Assembly: GCA_038380435.1 (NCBI GenBank)
Contig: JAWZYU010000017.1
Span: 24,179,283-24,243,282 of the forward strand
Direction of reading: 5' to 3'
Length of the DNA: 64,000 bases
Source of the DNA: Ryuthela nishihirai
Taxonomy: Eukaryota; Arthropoda; Arachnida; Araneae; Heptathelidae
Part shown: piece after piece, positions 1 to 13,100 of the stretch
Numbering within the stretch: position 1 is the stretch's first letter
Layout of the letters: every line of letters begins with the position of its first letter
Notes under the pieces: generated by a model
Told to the model about the DNA's origin: nothing
The model's database searches: none
What the model saw: the letters and a program-made list of their open reading frames with translations, nothing else
Made by a program: the position numbers and the translations under genes

Positions 1-1004
1 CAGTACAATAAGTAGTGACATTCGAACTTTTTCATGCATGCATAGATTGGTTAGCTTAAACTGAGCCAGAAGTTCACCAATCGGTTATTGGAGCCAGTAA
101 TCCATGCGAGTGTAAACTAAGCTGCTACATTTTTTGATTATTAAGTTGAAAATTTTGCATAGGTTGCTTTTAGAGATATATTAGAGAGGTGTTCACAAAT
201 ATTATGTAACAGAAAATGGCATCACCTATAAAGTTGGTAGTGGAAAACGATTAGCAATAACATAAAAATATGAATTCCAGAGAAAAATGTAATAAAAATT
301 ATGCGGTTAATGTTTTTAAAAATATAACCTCTTTCATGCAGTTTCTTAAAGAACGATATAACGTCTGTGTAACATTAAAACCAAATATAATTTTGGTCTA
401 ATGCAAAGATATAATTGCACAAATTGTGATTAGTACCCCAAGATACAATCAAGCAATATATAGTCAGAAAACAGTTTCTTTGAGGAATAGCAACATTTGA
501 TTTGATCCTGATTTTTTAACAAGTAATTATTTTTCCTTCTTTGGCGAAATGCTTTCCTAAATAAATCACTACATCATTAATTTACATTAACAAAAATATT
601 AAGAAAATTTTAAACTCCCCATTCCTTCCAAAAATCCTGGCTGGCTACTGGATCACTTTAACAGGTATTGGAAAAAACACATATTTCAGAAGCCATTAGT
701 AGGAACTGTAATATATATTAAAAAAGCTTTTTACACGTCGTCATCTTTGAAGAAAGGAGAAGTGATAATGATAACATTTCACTTAAACGACATAAAAAAT
801 AAGTTAAAGACTTCCTAGTTCGATTTAAATTTTAATCCTTAACACGAAATTTCTGCATCGAGTTAAATATTTTACACTTTGAAATTATATATGTATATAA
901 AACTTTAATATATATTTTTTGCAATCAAAATTTAACGTCCTCCAAATTTTGGGATTTAGCTTAGAGTCTACTAAGCCTAAGTGTTAATCCAGCACTGTAC
1001 TTAC
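1..1004 (-). other. UROC1 intron 18 (partial), no recognised feature
   Basis: AT-rich DNA left of the exon 18 donor. I find no ORF with family features, no SINE head and no long inverted repeat. Confidence 0.6.
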
Positions 1005-1104
1005 CTGCAGTGAATGCAGAACCGTCATTGATATTGGAAGTCTCCCGAAATGGGCTGTCTGTACCGCTGACATCATGATGATCTCTGCTGAGCACCACAG
1101 GACC
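1005..1104 (-). CDS. UROC1: UROC1 exon 18 (residues 539-572)
   Basis: 100 nt, acceptor CTTTCAG, donor GTAAGT. Encodes [19 protein letters not shown] then [14 protein letters not shown]. The [13 protein letters not shown] block is close to the catalytic centre in the family. Ends in phase 1. The next exon lies outside the window to the left. Confidence 0.96.
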
Positions 1105-4100
1105 CTGAAAGAGTTAAAAATTGGGAATATATTTTAACATGTTTCATCATTCCATTTAATAATTCCTCCCGTGAAAGAACGGAAATAATCCTTTCAGTGA
1201 GGAGGTGGTTTGACCAAGCCACCTAGAAGAGAAGGCCACGACACCGATACTGTGACGTCACGGACGGAGGGAGAACAAGCGAATGAACTGCGCTGTTTAA
1301 AAGCTTGTTTGCTGCGTTGGCTTTAACAGAGATACCTCATTCGCATGTTCTCCCTCCGTCCGTGACGTCACACTATCGCTGTCATGGCTTTCTCTTCCAG
1401 GTGACCTTGGTTTGACTCAGTCCCTAATGTCACAATCTTATAATCTGCTGTTCTTAGGTTCAAATCCTAAGAATAGCTTAGGAATACCCCTAACTGGTGC
1501 AGTGGTTAAACCTGACTGCCAAATGGACATTTTCTTGTGTAAGTATTTGTATGTTTATGAAAAATCAACGCAAGCCAAAAGCTCAAAGGTTATCTCCGTC
1601 CTTATTAAAAAAAATTCGAACTAAGCCTGCGTTAAGTTAATCTCCTCTCATCCCCTTTCTGCTCTCGGTGAGAGAAGGGACACAGGTTTAGAAAGGTTGT
1701 TGGCTATAGGATTCAGCATTAAATTGCGGTTTTGTGTGTAGGAAAGCCTACTCCGTGCACAGGGATATCGCAGTAGACGTGCAATTGTTGAAAGTGTTGT
1801 GCTATGAAATGATTAAAGACCATTTCTCTATATTAGAGAATTGAATAACCAGTTTGCAATATTGGTGGTCACTGGTTCATTGTATCAGAGATAATTAAAC
1901 AACTAGTTCGCAGCACTGAAGATCAATGCGCATTATATTCACAGCATTGCAAATCAATGGACAACTGGTTCTGTACTGAAATAAATGAACATTGCAATCT
2001 ATGAAATGAATGAACAACTGCTTCGGTATATTGGAGCTAAGTGTGTGGAACAAAATTCTCGAATCTTCCATGGAAATAAATCCTGGTTATGTGGCTGGCA
2101 CGAGGTGTCAGATATCTTTCAGTAGATGAAAAATAAGCCATCACAGAGTCTTACATGGATTGAAATTACGACATTTATAACTGAAATTGCATCATAAAAC
2201 TCGCTGATTTCCATCAGGACCAGCTCAAGGTATGTTCTCTGATGTGAGGTCCCTTATCAGTGCCTCGTTTCAGATATGTTACAGGAGTTGCATTATCGAA
2301 TGCTTCCCGATGCAGCACTTGCATCGCTTACAGGCTTGATCAGTTCTTTGTTTCCATTATCCCTTTGGAGCAGGGTTGGTTCATTTAGGGCTAATCTGCA
2401 GTTCCTAATCACCTAATCTGCAGTTTCAAGCTTCGAGTCCCAACTGTGCCAGCATTGAGATTTATCTACCCCACTTTAGGCTCAGTCAGAAAGGGAACAC
2501 CGATGTACTTGAAAGGCCGTTGTCCGTCGGATGGGACGTTAAGCCAGAGGTGTGTACAGAAGAGCCATACCCTATGCACGTTAAAGAACGTACTGGATGG
2601 CATTGATGGGAGACACCATCTGTCTCCTAACAGCTGTTCAATGAGTTCCTTTCCCCCAACTTTCTCTGAGATCTTGGGGTTCTTGTGACCTGACCATTTA
2701 GCCCATTATGTGCAAAAAAGAAAATGCAGCTCTGAGGTAAAACAACCCATGCTAACTAGTTAAAAAAAGTTTTAAATATTCTATTCGAAAGCGGAAGAGA
2801 GCCTGCAGAAAATACTAATTCCGAAAATAATGATGTGTTTTGTTCTCGTATCGATAGTGGATCACAAGAAATATTTGAGTGGTTTTGAAAAGCCATATTG
2901 TAAAAAAAGGTGAAATTGCATATTTATGCATATTAGAAGTAATTCAATTTCATAAAATAATAATTCTGGACATGTTTAGGTAAAAATATTCATAAGCCAA
3001 TCCAAAACACGTTTTAATCAAAGGAGATCAAAAGGGCTTTGATTCCTTTTGAAATTAAAAAAAAAAGCAAAAACAGAAGTTAAAGACATTAAATTTTGCT
3101 GCATAGTCAAGAAAATATGTCATAAAATATGTCAGTGTTTGGGGGCTCTATTTTTCTTTTAACTGACGAGCTCTTTTTAAAGCTTGTAATTTTTGCAAAA
3201 ACAGATTCGAATCCAATATTTTGGATAGTGCAAGGTGTTAATCCCTTGTGTTCGAGAGGGTTAAAACAAAACAGAAATGATCATAAAAGACTCTCACCTC
3301 GATGAGGCCGTCTTTGACTGCCTGGTTGAAGGCGAGTGCTATCCTCATTCTGCCCTTCTGGTCTGCATAAAGGATTCGTGCCTGAGAGCCCACCACCTAC
3401 AAATGCAAAGGAAATAGATAAAAAGAACTGCATTTCAAACTTCTCATGTAATAAAATGAATACTTTTATATGTGATGAGTATTTCAGTTGTCTTAACTGG
3501 TTGCACGAGACCCATAAAGGCTTCGGTTATATTATCCGATGAACAGTGGTATGGACTGACTTCTACACTCGCCTATACGTTTACCTTCGAGTATGAACTG
3601 AATGGCATGGTGGTGTTCAAGGGTAAAAAAGGGGTGGTCATTGAAAAAGGTATTGTGTGTGACGACAGTACTTCAATGATTTCTTCGGTACATCTCAGCA
3701 TCAAACAATGGACGTGGTTAAAAGATTCCCACAACTCCATCACCTGCAGCTTGTTGGCTCTGAAGTTTGAAGGTAATAAATTTTCTAATGCCGTAAGGGA
3801 TATCGAATTAACTACAGACCAAACTCCAAGACTACCTAATGTTGAATTGCATGATCAGAGAGCAAAGCTAAGTTTCAGAAAAACATTAAACGCACTTGCC
3901 AGAAGATAACTTTTTTAGATTCTTCGTACGAACTGCATTTCGTGTGAAGTAGATCACCCAAGTCAGCTTCGACATTTGTGTCTTGCCATATCCAATGAAT
4001 CAGTTGGTGCCCATTTCGCAGAAGTCGTGAGAAACATTCATTTAGGCGATATCGCCAAACGTTTTGTGGAAGAGGCAGGAGTTGAAGATAATTATTCCTC

Positions 4101-7100
4101 CCTGTCTGAATGCAACTTTCCTATGTTACTAAACGAAGTGTACGACGAACTGGTACGTGCCTCTGAATATGTGCTAAATAAATGCTAATAGTGTTACTAA
4201 ATGAATAGTGTTCTATATCTGATTGGTCGTCATTGTGATTTCTTAGCGCAACTAAAATGGTGTGTTCGTGGTCTTGTAACTTTTATTACAATCTTGAAAC
4301 CTTCAATCTCTGCTTCGAAAAAATAAGTAGTCGATAATTGTAACCTTCCTGAAGATAGTGTATGAATAAAAGATTTTTTCTGCAAAGCTGTTTTTATTGG
4401 CTACTTGTTCTACTCAACTGAATCGAGAAAGGTAAAATAATGATAAAAGACTATCTGAAAACTGTATACAATATTGGAGAGGGAAAATACATCTTTCTCT
4501 TTAGTAAACATTTCACAAGTATCTGTTTAGTGACTTTTCGATGAGATAAAAAATATATTTTGAAAATTCCTAATAGAGCTATAATGCCAATCTGTTGAGG
4601 TTTGTAAAGTGTTAGCTTCTTTTGTAATGAGCAACTGACAGATAAATAACATGTTTATTCTTGAACACACGATTCATAGAAACAAAATGAACACATCCGA
4701 TTCACAGAAACAGACATGAACACATTCGCAGAAACAAACATGAAAACTTATACACACAAACATACGTGCGCACACACGTACACACACGCACACGCAACCC
4801 ACAAACATACAATTAACACATGTACAGAGACGAAACCTGAAACAAGTATGTAACGCAAATAGATATGAACAAAAACTTAGTCAATCGCATTCATGTAGAC
4901 ATACACTTAGAAAGACATCCGTTGAATATGTATAATACCATACACCACAGATGTAAACATGCATATACTTTGCATAAGATCAGAGAAACATTCTCGTACA
5001 TACATAATCTTTACATATTCATAGGTTTATGTAAAATTAAACAAGATTTTTATTCTGCTTGAAAGCAATAACAGCTATTCAGATTGTCTCCCGTTTACTC
5101 GAATCAGACTTAAAGTAAATGCAGTCAACATACTATAATTTATAATGACTGTTTATGCTATTTTATTAAAACAGCCAAACTTTCAAAAGACAATTTCTAT
5201 TGAAGGTCTGATCAAATCATTCACAAAGGTTGAGCAAAACAGTGACCTTTACTGCTATCTAATAAACCCCTCATGGGAAAGATACGATTGACGTAAACAT
5301 TGCGAGTAAAGCGGTATCCGAATTATTTACTTAGCTTCTATTTTTAATGAAGGAAATCGTTTATCAGTAGCAAATGCAAATATTGCGGTACAGATAGTGT
5401 GTATCGGCAGTTCGATCTCCAGTCACCCTTTGACATTGTAGCGATAAGAACCGACACCTTGTCACTCGCTCTGGCCAGGTTAAAGCTTGTAGATATTAAA
5501 ATACGAATTCAGATCTTATCAGCAACAAATGCAAATACTGCTGCGCAGTTAGTGTGCATCAGCAGTTCTGTCAGCAATCACCCCTTGACCCTGTCGATAA
5601 GAACAGACTATGACCTCTGCCAGGAACGCGTCCGTACTTTGCATAAGATCAGGGAAACATTCTCGTACATAAACGATCTTTACATAGTCTTAGGTTTATG
5701 TAAATTAAACAGGTTTTTTTATTCTGCTTGAAAGTAATAACAGCTAATCAGATTGTCTTCCGTTTACTCGAATCAGGCATAAAGTGAATGCAGTCAACAT
5801 ACTATAATTTATAATGACTGTTCATGCTTTTGTATTAAAACACACAAACTTTCCTTTCCATATGTTAGGAGATTACAGTTATATAGATTACATCTATTGA
5901 TTGCATGTAAGAATCTTAGTGAGTTCGAAATCAGCGTATCTTTAAAAATAAATATGGCTTTAAGCAACTATTTGTCATAATGGTTACAGAATCCTTTCAT
6001 ACGACATAGTAGAAGGTGCTCAGTAGAAAAACAACACTCATGTCTTACCATGGATCTCTAGGTTTCTTAGATCAGAAGCTGAGTGTGCTAACCTATTGTC
6101 TATGAGATAAATCTTTTAATCTGTTTAGTTATCAAAACTTATAGCTGTATCGTGGGTAAAGTACTGAATAGTGTCCATTTCAGGCTATTGTGGGATTTTC
6201 AACGTAAAGAATTAGCAAGTCTAGATATATGGAAAAAATAATAATCTGACTCGGATGATGCTTGCGATTTACCTACTTTGGTCGTTAAAGTATGGTTTAT
6301 TAGAAAGTAAATATACACATATGGAAGATGAATCAGTGATTGTGTTCTTTCGAGCAAGTTGCTTTAATTATCTTGCGAGATGTATGAGAAAATGCAAAGA
6401 ATAGATATTGAGAATTTATGATTCTATTGAGAAACATGCATCTGAAGATTAAGCTATATAATGAGTTAGTTTATCTCTAAGATTGTATGACAGTGAATCT
6501 TTAATAAGCAAACTTGCAATCAGTTTGTCTTTCATTCTAAATACTTGTTGTTTGCAGTGCTAAAACGATTGCATATCACTGAAATTCCCCCTTGTATGCC
6601 TTTTTCCAGGAAAAGGTACATTGTAGGATCTGTTATCAACTCTAGATTAATATTTGTCATCTTCAGGCATGCTTGCCAAGCTAGTCCAGGAGCTGTGTAA
6701 ACATGACAGGGATCAATTTCATAGTATCTGACACATAGTTTTCTCAAACACATCAGCTAAGAGGAGCATGTCGGTCTTCAGGTCGTGATATTGGCCTAAG
6801 TTTTTTATGTCGAATGCGTTCCATACTTTCATTGCATGGATATAGTCTTCTTCCCCTAGCGCTTCTCCGATGAGCCACTCATAATGCATGTAATCTCAAT
6901 TTTAAGCTCCCAAATAAGATTCCAGTTATATTTCGTAACCTAAATTGATATGACACCCAACTTATTATGCAAGGAATCGGTATGATCAAAAATAAGCATT
7001 CCCAATATGCATTCCCAATAATATGGAAAAATACACCACATTATCCATTGGAACTTTGAATTTCATAGATTCTTATCAATTTTTAAGTGCATCTCTTGAG

Positions 7101-10100
7101 AAGTTAGTCAATAACCTATCGGCAGAAGAATTCCACATTTTGAAGGAACATGTCGAATTGTTGCATTTCGTCATGAAACGAATAATTATTTCAATCTGTC
7201 ATTAGGGTCAAAAGATTCTTGAGGAAGATAAAACTCACAGAGCAAACCGCTCTTCTTGTAAGTAAATGATTTAGATAAACAGTAGCATATCTGTTTTTGC
7301 ATCGAAGGACTGTTCCATATGTTAGCGCGTAAGTGACCCCTTGACCTTTACCAGCGGCTGCCTGTGAGCGCGCACGTCTCCCAGTCATTTCTTCGAATTA
7401 AACGCCTAGAATAGTGGGAGTTTTCAGTACTTGTAACAGAGGCGATGTTAGAAGTGGGGATTAAGAATTATTTAAGAATTTTAAGAATATGGAGGGAATT
7501 TTTCTATTTTTAAGAAAGGGCATTTCTGGATTTCGGATGTTTTACACTGAGTGACTCTTAGATTGTAAAGGCATTATTTTTTCTGTCGCTTCTTGTATGC
7601 TCTATGTGAGAACATTGATTTTTTGTGACATGTGCAGAATTCTTTTACAAGGCCCGATCAGAACATATATGTCAGAGCATAGTTAGGTGGATTTTTATGT
7701 TACCAATGAAGCTTTCTCATGTAGCTTTTTCCATAGATATACTGATATAATCGTTGAAGTATTTGCTAAATTTTGATTATCAGTTCAGCTGCAAATAATA
7801 TTTCATTGGATTAGCTCAGGTAATTTGAGAGGGTGCGATTGAGTGAGACAATGTATTATTTTTTATAGTAGGTTAGTGTATTTGTTAAAACTAATGTCCC
7901 CTACTCCATTAACATACATTCATGTTGGAACTAAAGTTTTTTACGCACCGTAAGCAGAAACGCAAGGGTACCTGCAACGTATGAATTCTACTTTTAGCAT
8001 TGCTTACTTTCTCTAACATTCAACCGCGTACAAAATTCTTTACAGAATTTACTCTATGAAAGACAACAAACCTTGTAAAGCATAACGACCACGCGTTTTT
8101 TTAAACAATGATATCTTACTTCCAATTCAGAGGCTGAAATAATGTTATCGATTGTTACTGAGTAACCTTACTTCCTCGGAAAGCATAATATTTTGCATCA
8201 CATGTTGAGGATACAGCAGTAATAAGTATTAGGAATAAAAAGTTTTAAACCATGTCGTGTAACGGATATACAGGAATTAAAAAAGTTAGTTTTATTAGTC
8301 ATACTTTTGCAATCACGAAGTGTTGTGCCAAATATGTGTGAACACAAATATCTGATGGCAACATCCTTCAACCCGACGGAGACAAATTTTAATAAGAGAG
8401 GCGCAACACTTGGAGGTTTAGGAGCGCGTAATTTCAAAATGGCTTGTCTTCTTCTGACGGGGTACATTGAAACAAATAGCTTACCTATCATAAAGGGTAG
8501 ATGTGATGTTTCAATAAGAGGATATTTCCAAAGCATTGTTTCCATACCATATCTCATGTGATGGCCTGAGACAATGGGGGTAGAATTGGGGGGGGTGACA
8601 ATGCAGTTTAGTCAGAGGGGCTGGCAACCATCTCTGGACTTAGAAAAATTTCGAGATGGATCCTAAAACAGTGGGCAAGGCTGCGAGTGGATTTTCATGT
8701 TGTAAGACATCGCGTCTGATACGGAAACAAAGGGTGGTCAACAGCGTGGCAGATAACACGATCCTAGATTCATCCTTCAATAAAACGTGGTCCATAGTAA
8801 GGGGGAGGTACTGAACGTTTGTTGCATGTTCTAAAGTGGGTCTTTTATGTCACCCATACAGGTCACCAGACCATATTACCCCTCAATATTTTTGATAATT
8901 ATGAATAATTTGTTTTTAAAACACAGATTTTTTTTGCCGTTTTCATTTTATTAAATTTTTTTACCCAATAGTATTTTTTCATTTTCTGCGGGACAGTCTT
9001 TTAAAATAATTACTGCGGAATAGTCCTTATTCTAGTGAAGGTCGAATTCGCAAAATATGGGACCTTGTAATTACTTTTGAGGATTGCATCAACCATCCTG
9101 AGAAGATGCCACCGAAAGTTTAGTTGGACTTGGCAAATTTCAGATGAGAGTAGAAATCAAGGGACTTATTCGGGAGTTTGTGATCGGTGAGGGGGGAGTT
9201 TAATACAGGGAGCAGAACTTTTGATAAGGGGGGATTAAAAAGTACATGTCAACGAAGGGGCAGTTTTGATAGGGTTTCTAATAAAGGGGAGCAGAACTTT
9301 TGATAAGGGGGAGTCAAAAATTGGAAAAATATTGATTAAAATAGAATGCTTACTAAAGTATGCACTAGATGGCGCCACCAAAAACCGAAGACTTTTTCAG
9401 GTGTTAGGAAATTTCGGGGGGCTTAAAAATACAGTTGGGTCAACCAGTCGGTCTTTAAAGAGGGGGCTTAAAAATACTGGTAGGGTTTTTAATAAAGGGG
9501 AATGGAACTTTTGATAAGGGTTTTTTTTAATGAGGGGGAGTCAAAAATTGGTAAAATTACGACTAAAATTGAGGGCTTTTCTAAATATAGTACTCATAAT
9601 ATTCACTAGAGGGAGCTACGGGTTTTTAATAAAGGGGAAGGAATTTTTAATAATGTTTTTTTTAATAAAATGAAAATTGATTAATTATGAATTAATGAAT
9701 TATTAATTAATTGTGAATTATCAATTATGGATATTAATAAGGGGCGTGGCTTGTGACGTCATATCACGTGCCCAGTAGGGGGCGTGGTCAGTGACATCAT
9801 AGGGGGAAGCACTGTGCGTGGGTGGTCCCCATGGTGGGACTCATATTCTAGAATCATGGTGGGTACTCATATTCTAGAAGAGACTCACGCTAGTGATGCT
9901 CTTCTAGAATATGAGTGCATTAATGAAAGGTTTCTTACAGCAAAATTTCAAACAAGCATTAAAGACTTGAATGTTATCTGCTGTTATGCCCCCACTGAGG
10001 ATACCAATGAGGATGAGAAGGATAGGTTTTACGGACAACTTCAGGATATTTTGAATTCTGTCAAGAAAGGAGATATTACCCTTGTTCTAGGTGACTTCAA

Positions 10101-13100
10101 TGCCAAAGTTGGTACTGACTCTGACCTTTGGGGAGGAGTAATAGGCCCTTTTGGTATTGGTAGCTGCAATGGCAATGGGAAACGTCTCCTACAGGTAAGT
10201 AAATTCAATGGATTCAGAATAACTAACACTTATTACATACACCGCGACATACATAAGTACACATAGGTTTCACCTGATGGGCTGCATAAGAATATGATTG
10301 ATTATATATTAATTAACAGCAAATGGGCTAGTTCTGTTAGAAATACCAGGTCATATAGGGGAGCTGAAATTGGATCTGACCATTACCTTGTTAAAAGTGT
10401 CTTGCAACTTAAACTTAAAAAGTGTTGTGCTAGGGTTAAACAATTTACTTTTAATACTGAAGCTCTGAAAGACCCAGTTATAGCCAAAGCTTACCATGAT
10501 AGGTTACTTAATCATTATGACAGTCATGGTATGCTTACTACTGAAGTTGAGGAAGAATGGGGTCATTTTAAACAGGCTTTTTTGGACACTAACAGTACTC
10601 TTTTAGGAAAAAAGGAGCAGAGGAGACAGAATTATCTGAGTGATAAGGCACTTGAGCTTATTTGAGAAAGAAAGAACTGCAGGAATGTCCTTAATCAATA
10701 CCCTACTAGTCCTAATAGAAAGCATTACAGAGAACTTAATAAACGTGTAAATCTTTGGCTTGATGGTTTGGCTGACAAAGCCGATGAAGAAGTTAGACAG
10801 CACAACAGCAGAGAGCTGTACCAGATAGTTAATGTTTTGTGTGGTAGAAAACGGACAGGTATACAGGGATTGAAGGATAAACATGGTAAGGTTATAGAAG
10901 GTGAGGATTCTATCATGGGTAGGTGGGCTGATCATTTCAGTAATGTTCTAAACAATGTGGGCAATCTGCAGTTCCCAGGTTCAAGTCCCAGCTGGGTCAA
11001 CATTGAGATTCATCTCCGCAAAATTCCCTGTCTGGCCCTCAGTCAGTAGGGGACACCGATGGGCTTGGAAAGGTCGCCGTCCGTCGGATGGGATGTTAAG
11101 CAGTGGCCCTGTGTACGGGAGAGCCATAACCTGTGCACGTTAAAGAACACACTGGATGGCCTTGATGGGTGGCTACCATCTGTCTCCCAACAGTTGTTCC
11201 AGTGGTCCCCTCCCCCAACCTTCTCTGCCTTCGGGGTCCATTTAGCCCATGGTGTGCAAAAAAGTGCCGCCCAGAGGTAAAACAATCCAACCTGCTCTAG
11301 ATTCACAGAGCATCACAATTTATGTCTTTCATAACTTTAAATGATTGCAACATGTTGGAAAAAAACACGGCTAAATTGAAAAGTTTAATGCAGCATTTCC
11401 GAAACTGCGTTCTGAGAGATGTTAAAAAGTGCTCAGGAAAAAGAAAAAACATTAATTGAAAGTTAAAAGAAAACTATTAGAAATGAAGTTTTGATCATTT
11501 AACGTGGCAATTTGCCAGTATAAAAGAATTTTTAATGGTTGGTGTCCCGCCAATCTATTCCAAGTATAAAAAGTGTTCCATGATTAAATGCGTTTGGGTC
11601 CTCTGGTTTAATGTAACGAAAGAAAAGTGGATTCCATTTACAAGGTAAAATTTTTATATTTCTAAAAATTGCATTTATCAGCAGAGCAAAAACTGTTCTT
11701 ACCAGATTGTGTGAATCTGCCTTTCGAATCCAAAGTAAGTTGTCTTTGTATAGATGTTCTGCTGGCTTGGAAACTATGGGGGAAAAAACAAATTCATAAG
11801 GAACTTCAACTTTTTATTTAGCTCACAAGTGGAGAGCATAGAAAAAATAAAATCACGTGAGCTTCTACCGATTTATAGATCACAGGTTAGTCACTGATAG
11901 ATAGTAATTATACAATTTCCTAAGAAAATAAAAACAAAAGGAATAGCGTTAAAGGAGTAACGTAGTAAATGGTGCAGAATTTTTTACATGCAAAGTGTTT
12001 TCTTTTTGTGAAAGCATGGTAAGATAATGCAACCGGACTGTGAGTAACGAAACAGTGGAACCCCACTCGATTCTTTTTGCAGTTTTCGTAAAAAAATGTA
12101 CTTCATCACCAGCCATTATCAGAATCCGTCACTGAACGAATTACAGGATTACTATTGCTATCATCCAAGTGCTCCTTAGAATTCAAGAGGGAGATGTATT
12201 TTGTTGATATATCTGTCACACCATCTCCAGCATTCATATTTAAACATCTGTATATGACTTTCTCAGCATTGTACACGATATTTTCTTCTTTTGGTGTAAC
12301 AAAATGTCTATAATGTTTCAAGTTATAAGCTACTTTGTAATACCCTGGGAAACGTTTCAAGTTTGCGATATAATCACCTCTTTTTTCCAGCGTATAATTA
12401 TTAAATTTAATTACTGTTTAACATTTTAGCCTTGCACACACAAAAAAAGGAAAAATCTAAAGTTGAAAATCACTTCATAGCAATCGCCATAGAAGTTGGA
12501 CTTTGCCAAATTTTAAAGGAATAAAGCAGATTGCAGTAATAAATAATTTTTAGCAGAAAATGGGAATCTTTGCAATCTTTCGATTTAGTATTAGAAAGTG
12601 GGGGAGACCTAGGATGTGGTGGGCAGACATTGTCAAATAAGAACTTGTTACAATTGGTGTGCAGTGGCTAGATGCAGCAGATGTAGCTCAGGACAGACTT
12701 GTTTGGAGAACTAAATTGCACGGTCTGGTTGGACCTCCGTTGCCCTTGGCTGCTTGAGGATGATGATGATGATGATGACGAAATTATCTAAACAATTTTT
12801 AAAGACCATTAGTTAAAAAATTTAGATAATATCAGGTATATTTCAAAATTTCTAACGTATATAAAAGCCGAATCTCTGTACGAAACGCTGACGTAACTAC
12901 CTTCGGCAGCTTCCCAACTGCCGCTAGTGGCTCATTATTCCGAGAGTTGTCTACTACACAAACTATTAAAGCAGATTTATCTGTTGTTTTTAACAGATTT
13001 TGACCATCCGTAATTGAAAATGCAAAAACTTTAATAACAATAATGTAACAGCACAATTTCAATACATACACATACTTAGAGATATATCCATTTTTGGCAG

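Noticed and set aside
8198..8561. Overlapping ORFs on both strands (119 and 84 codons)
   Set aside because: No motif, no splice fit to UROC1, mutual shadow frames.
11758..11761. Nearer acceptors for exon 16
   Set aside because: Both keep frame but shorten a segment of constant length. The CCATAG acceptor has the better pyrimidine tract.
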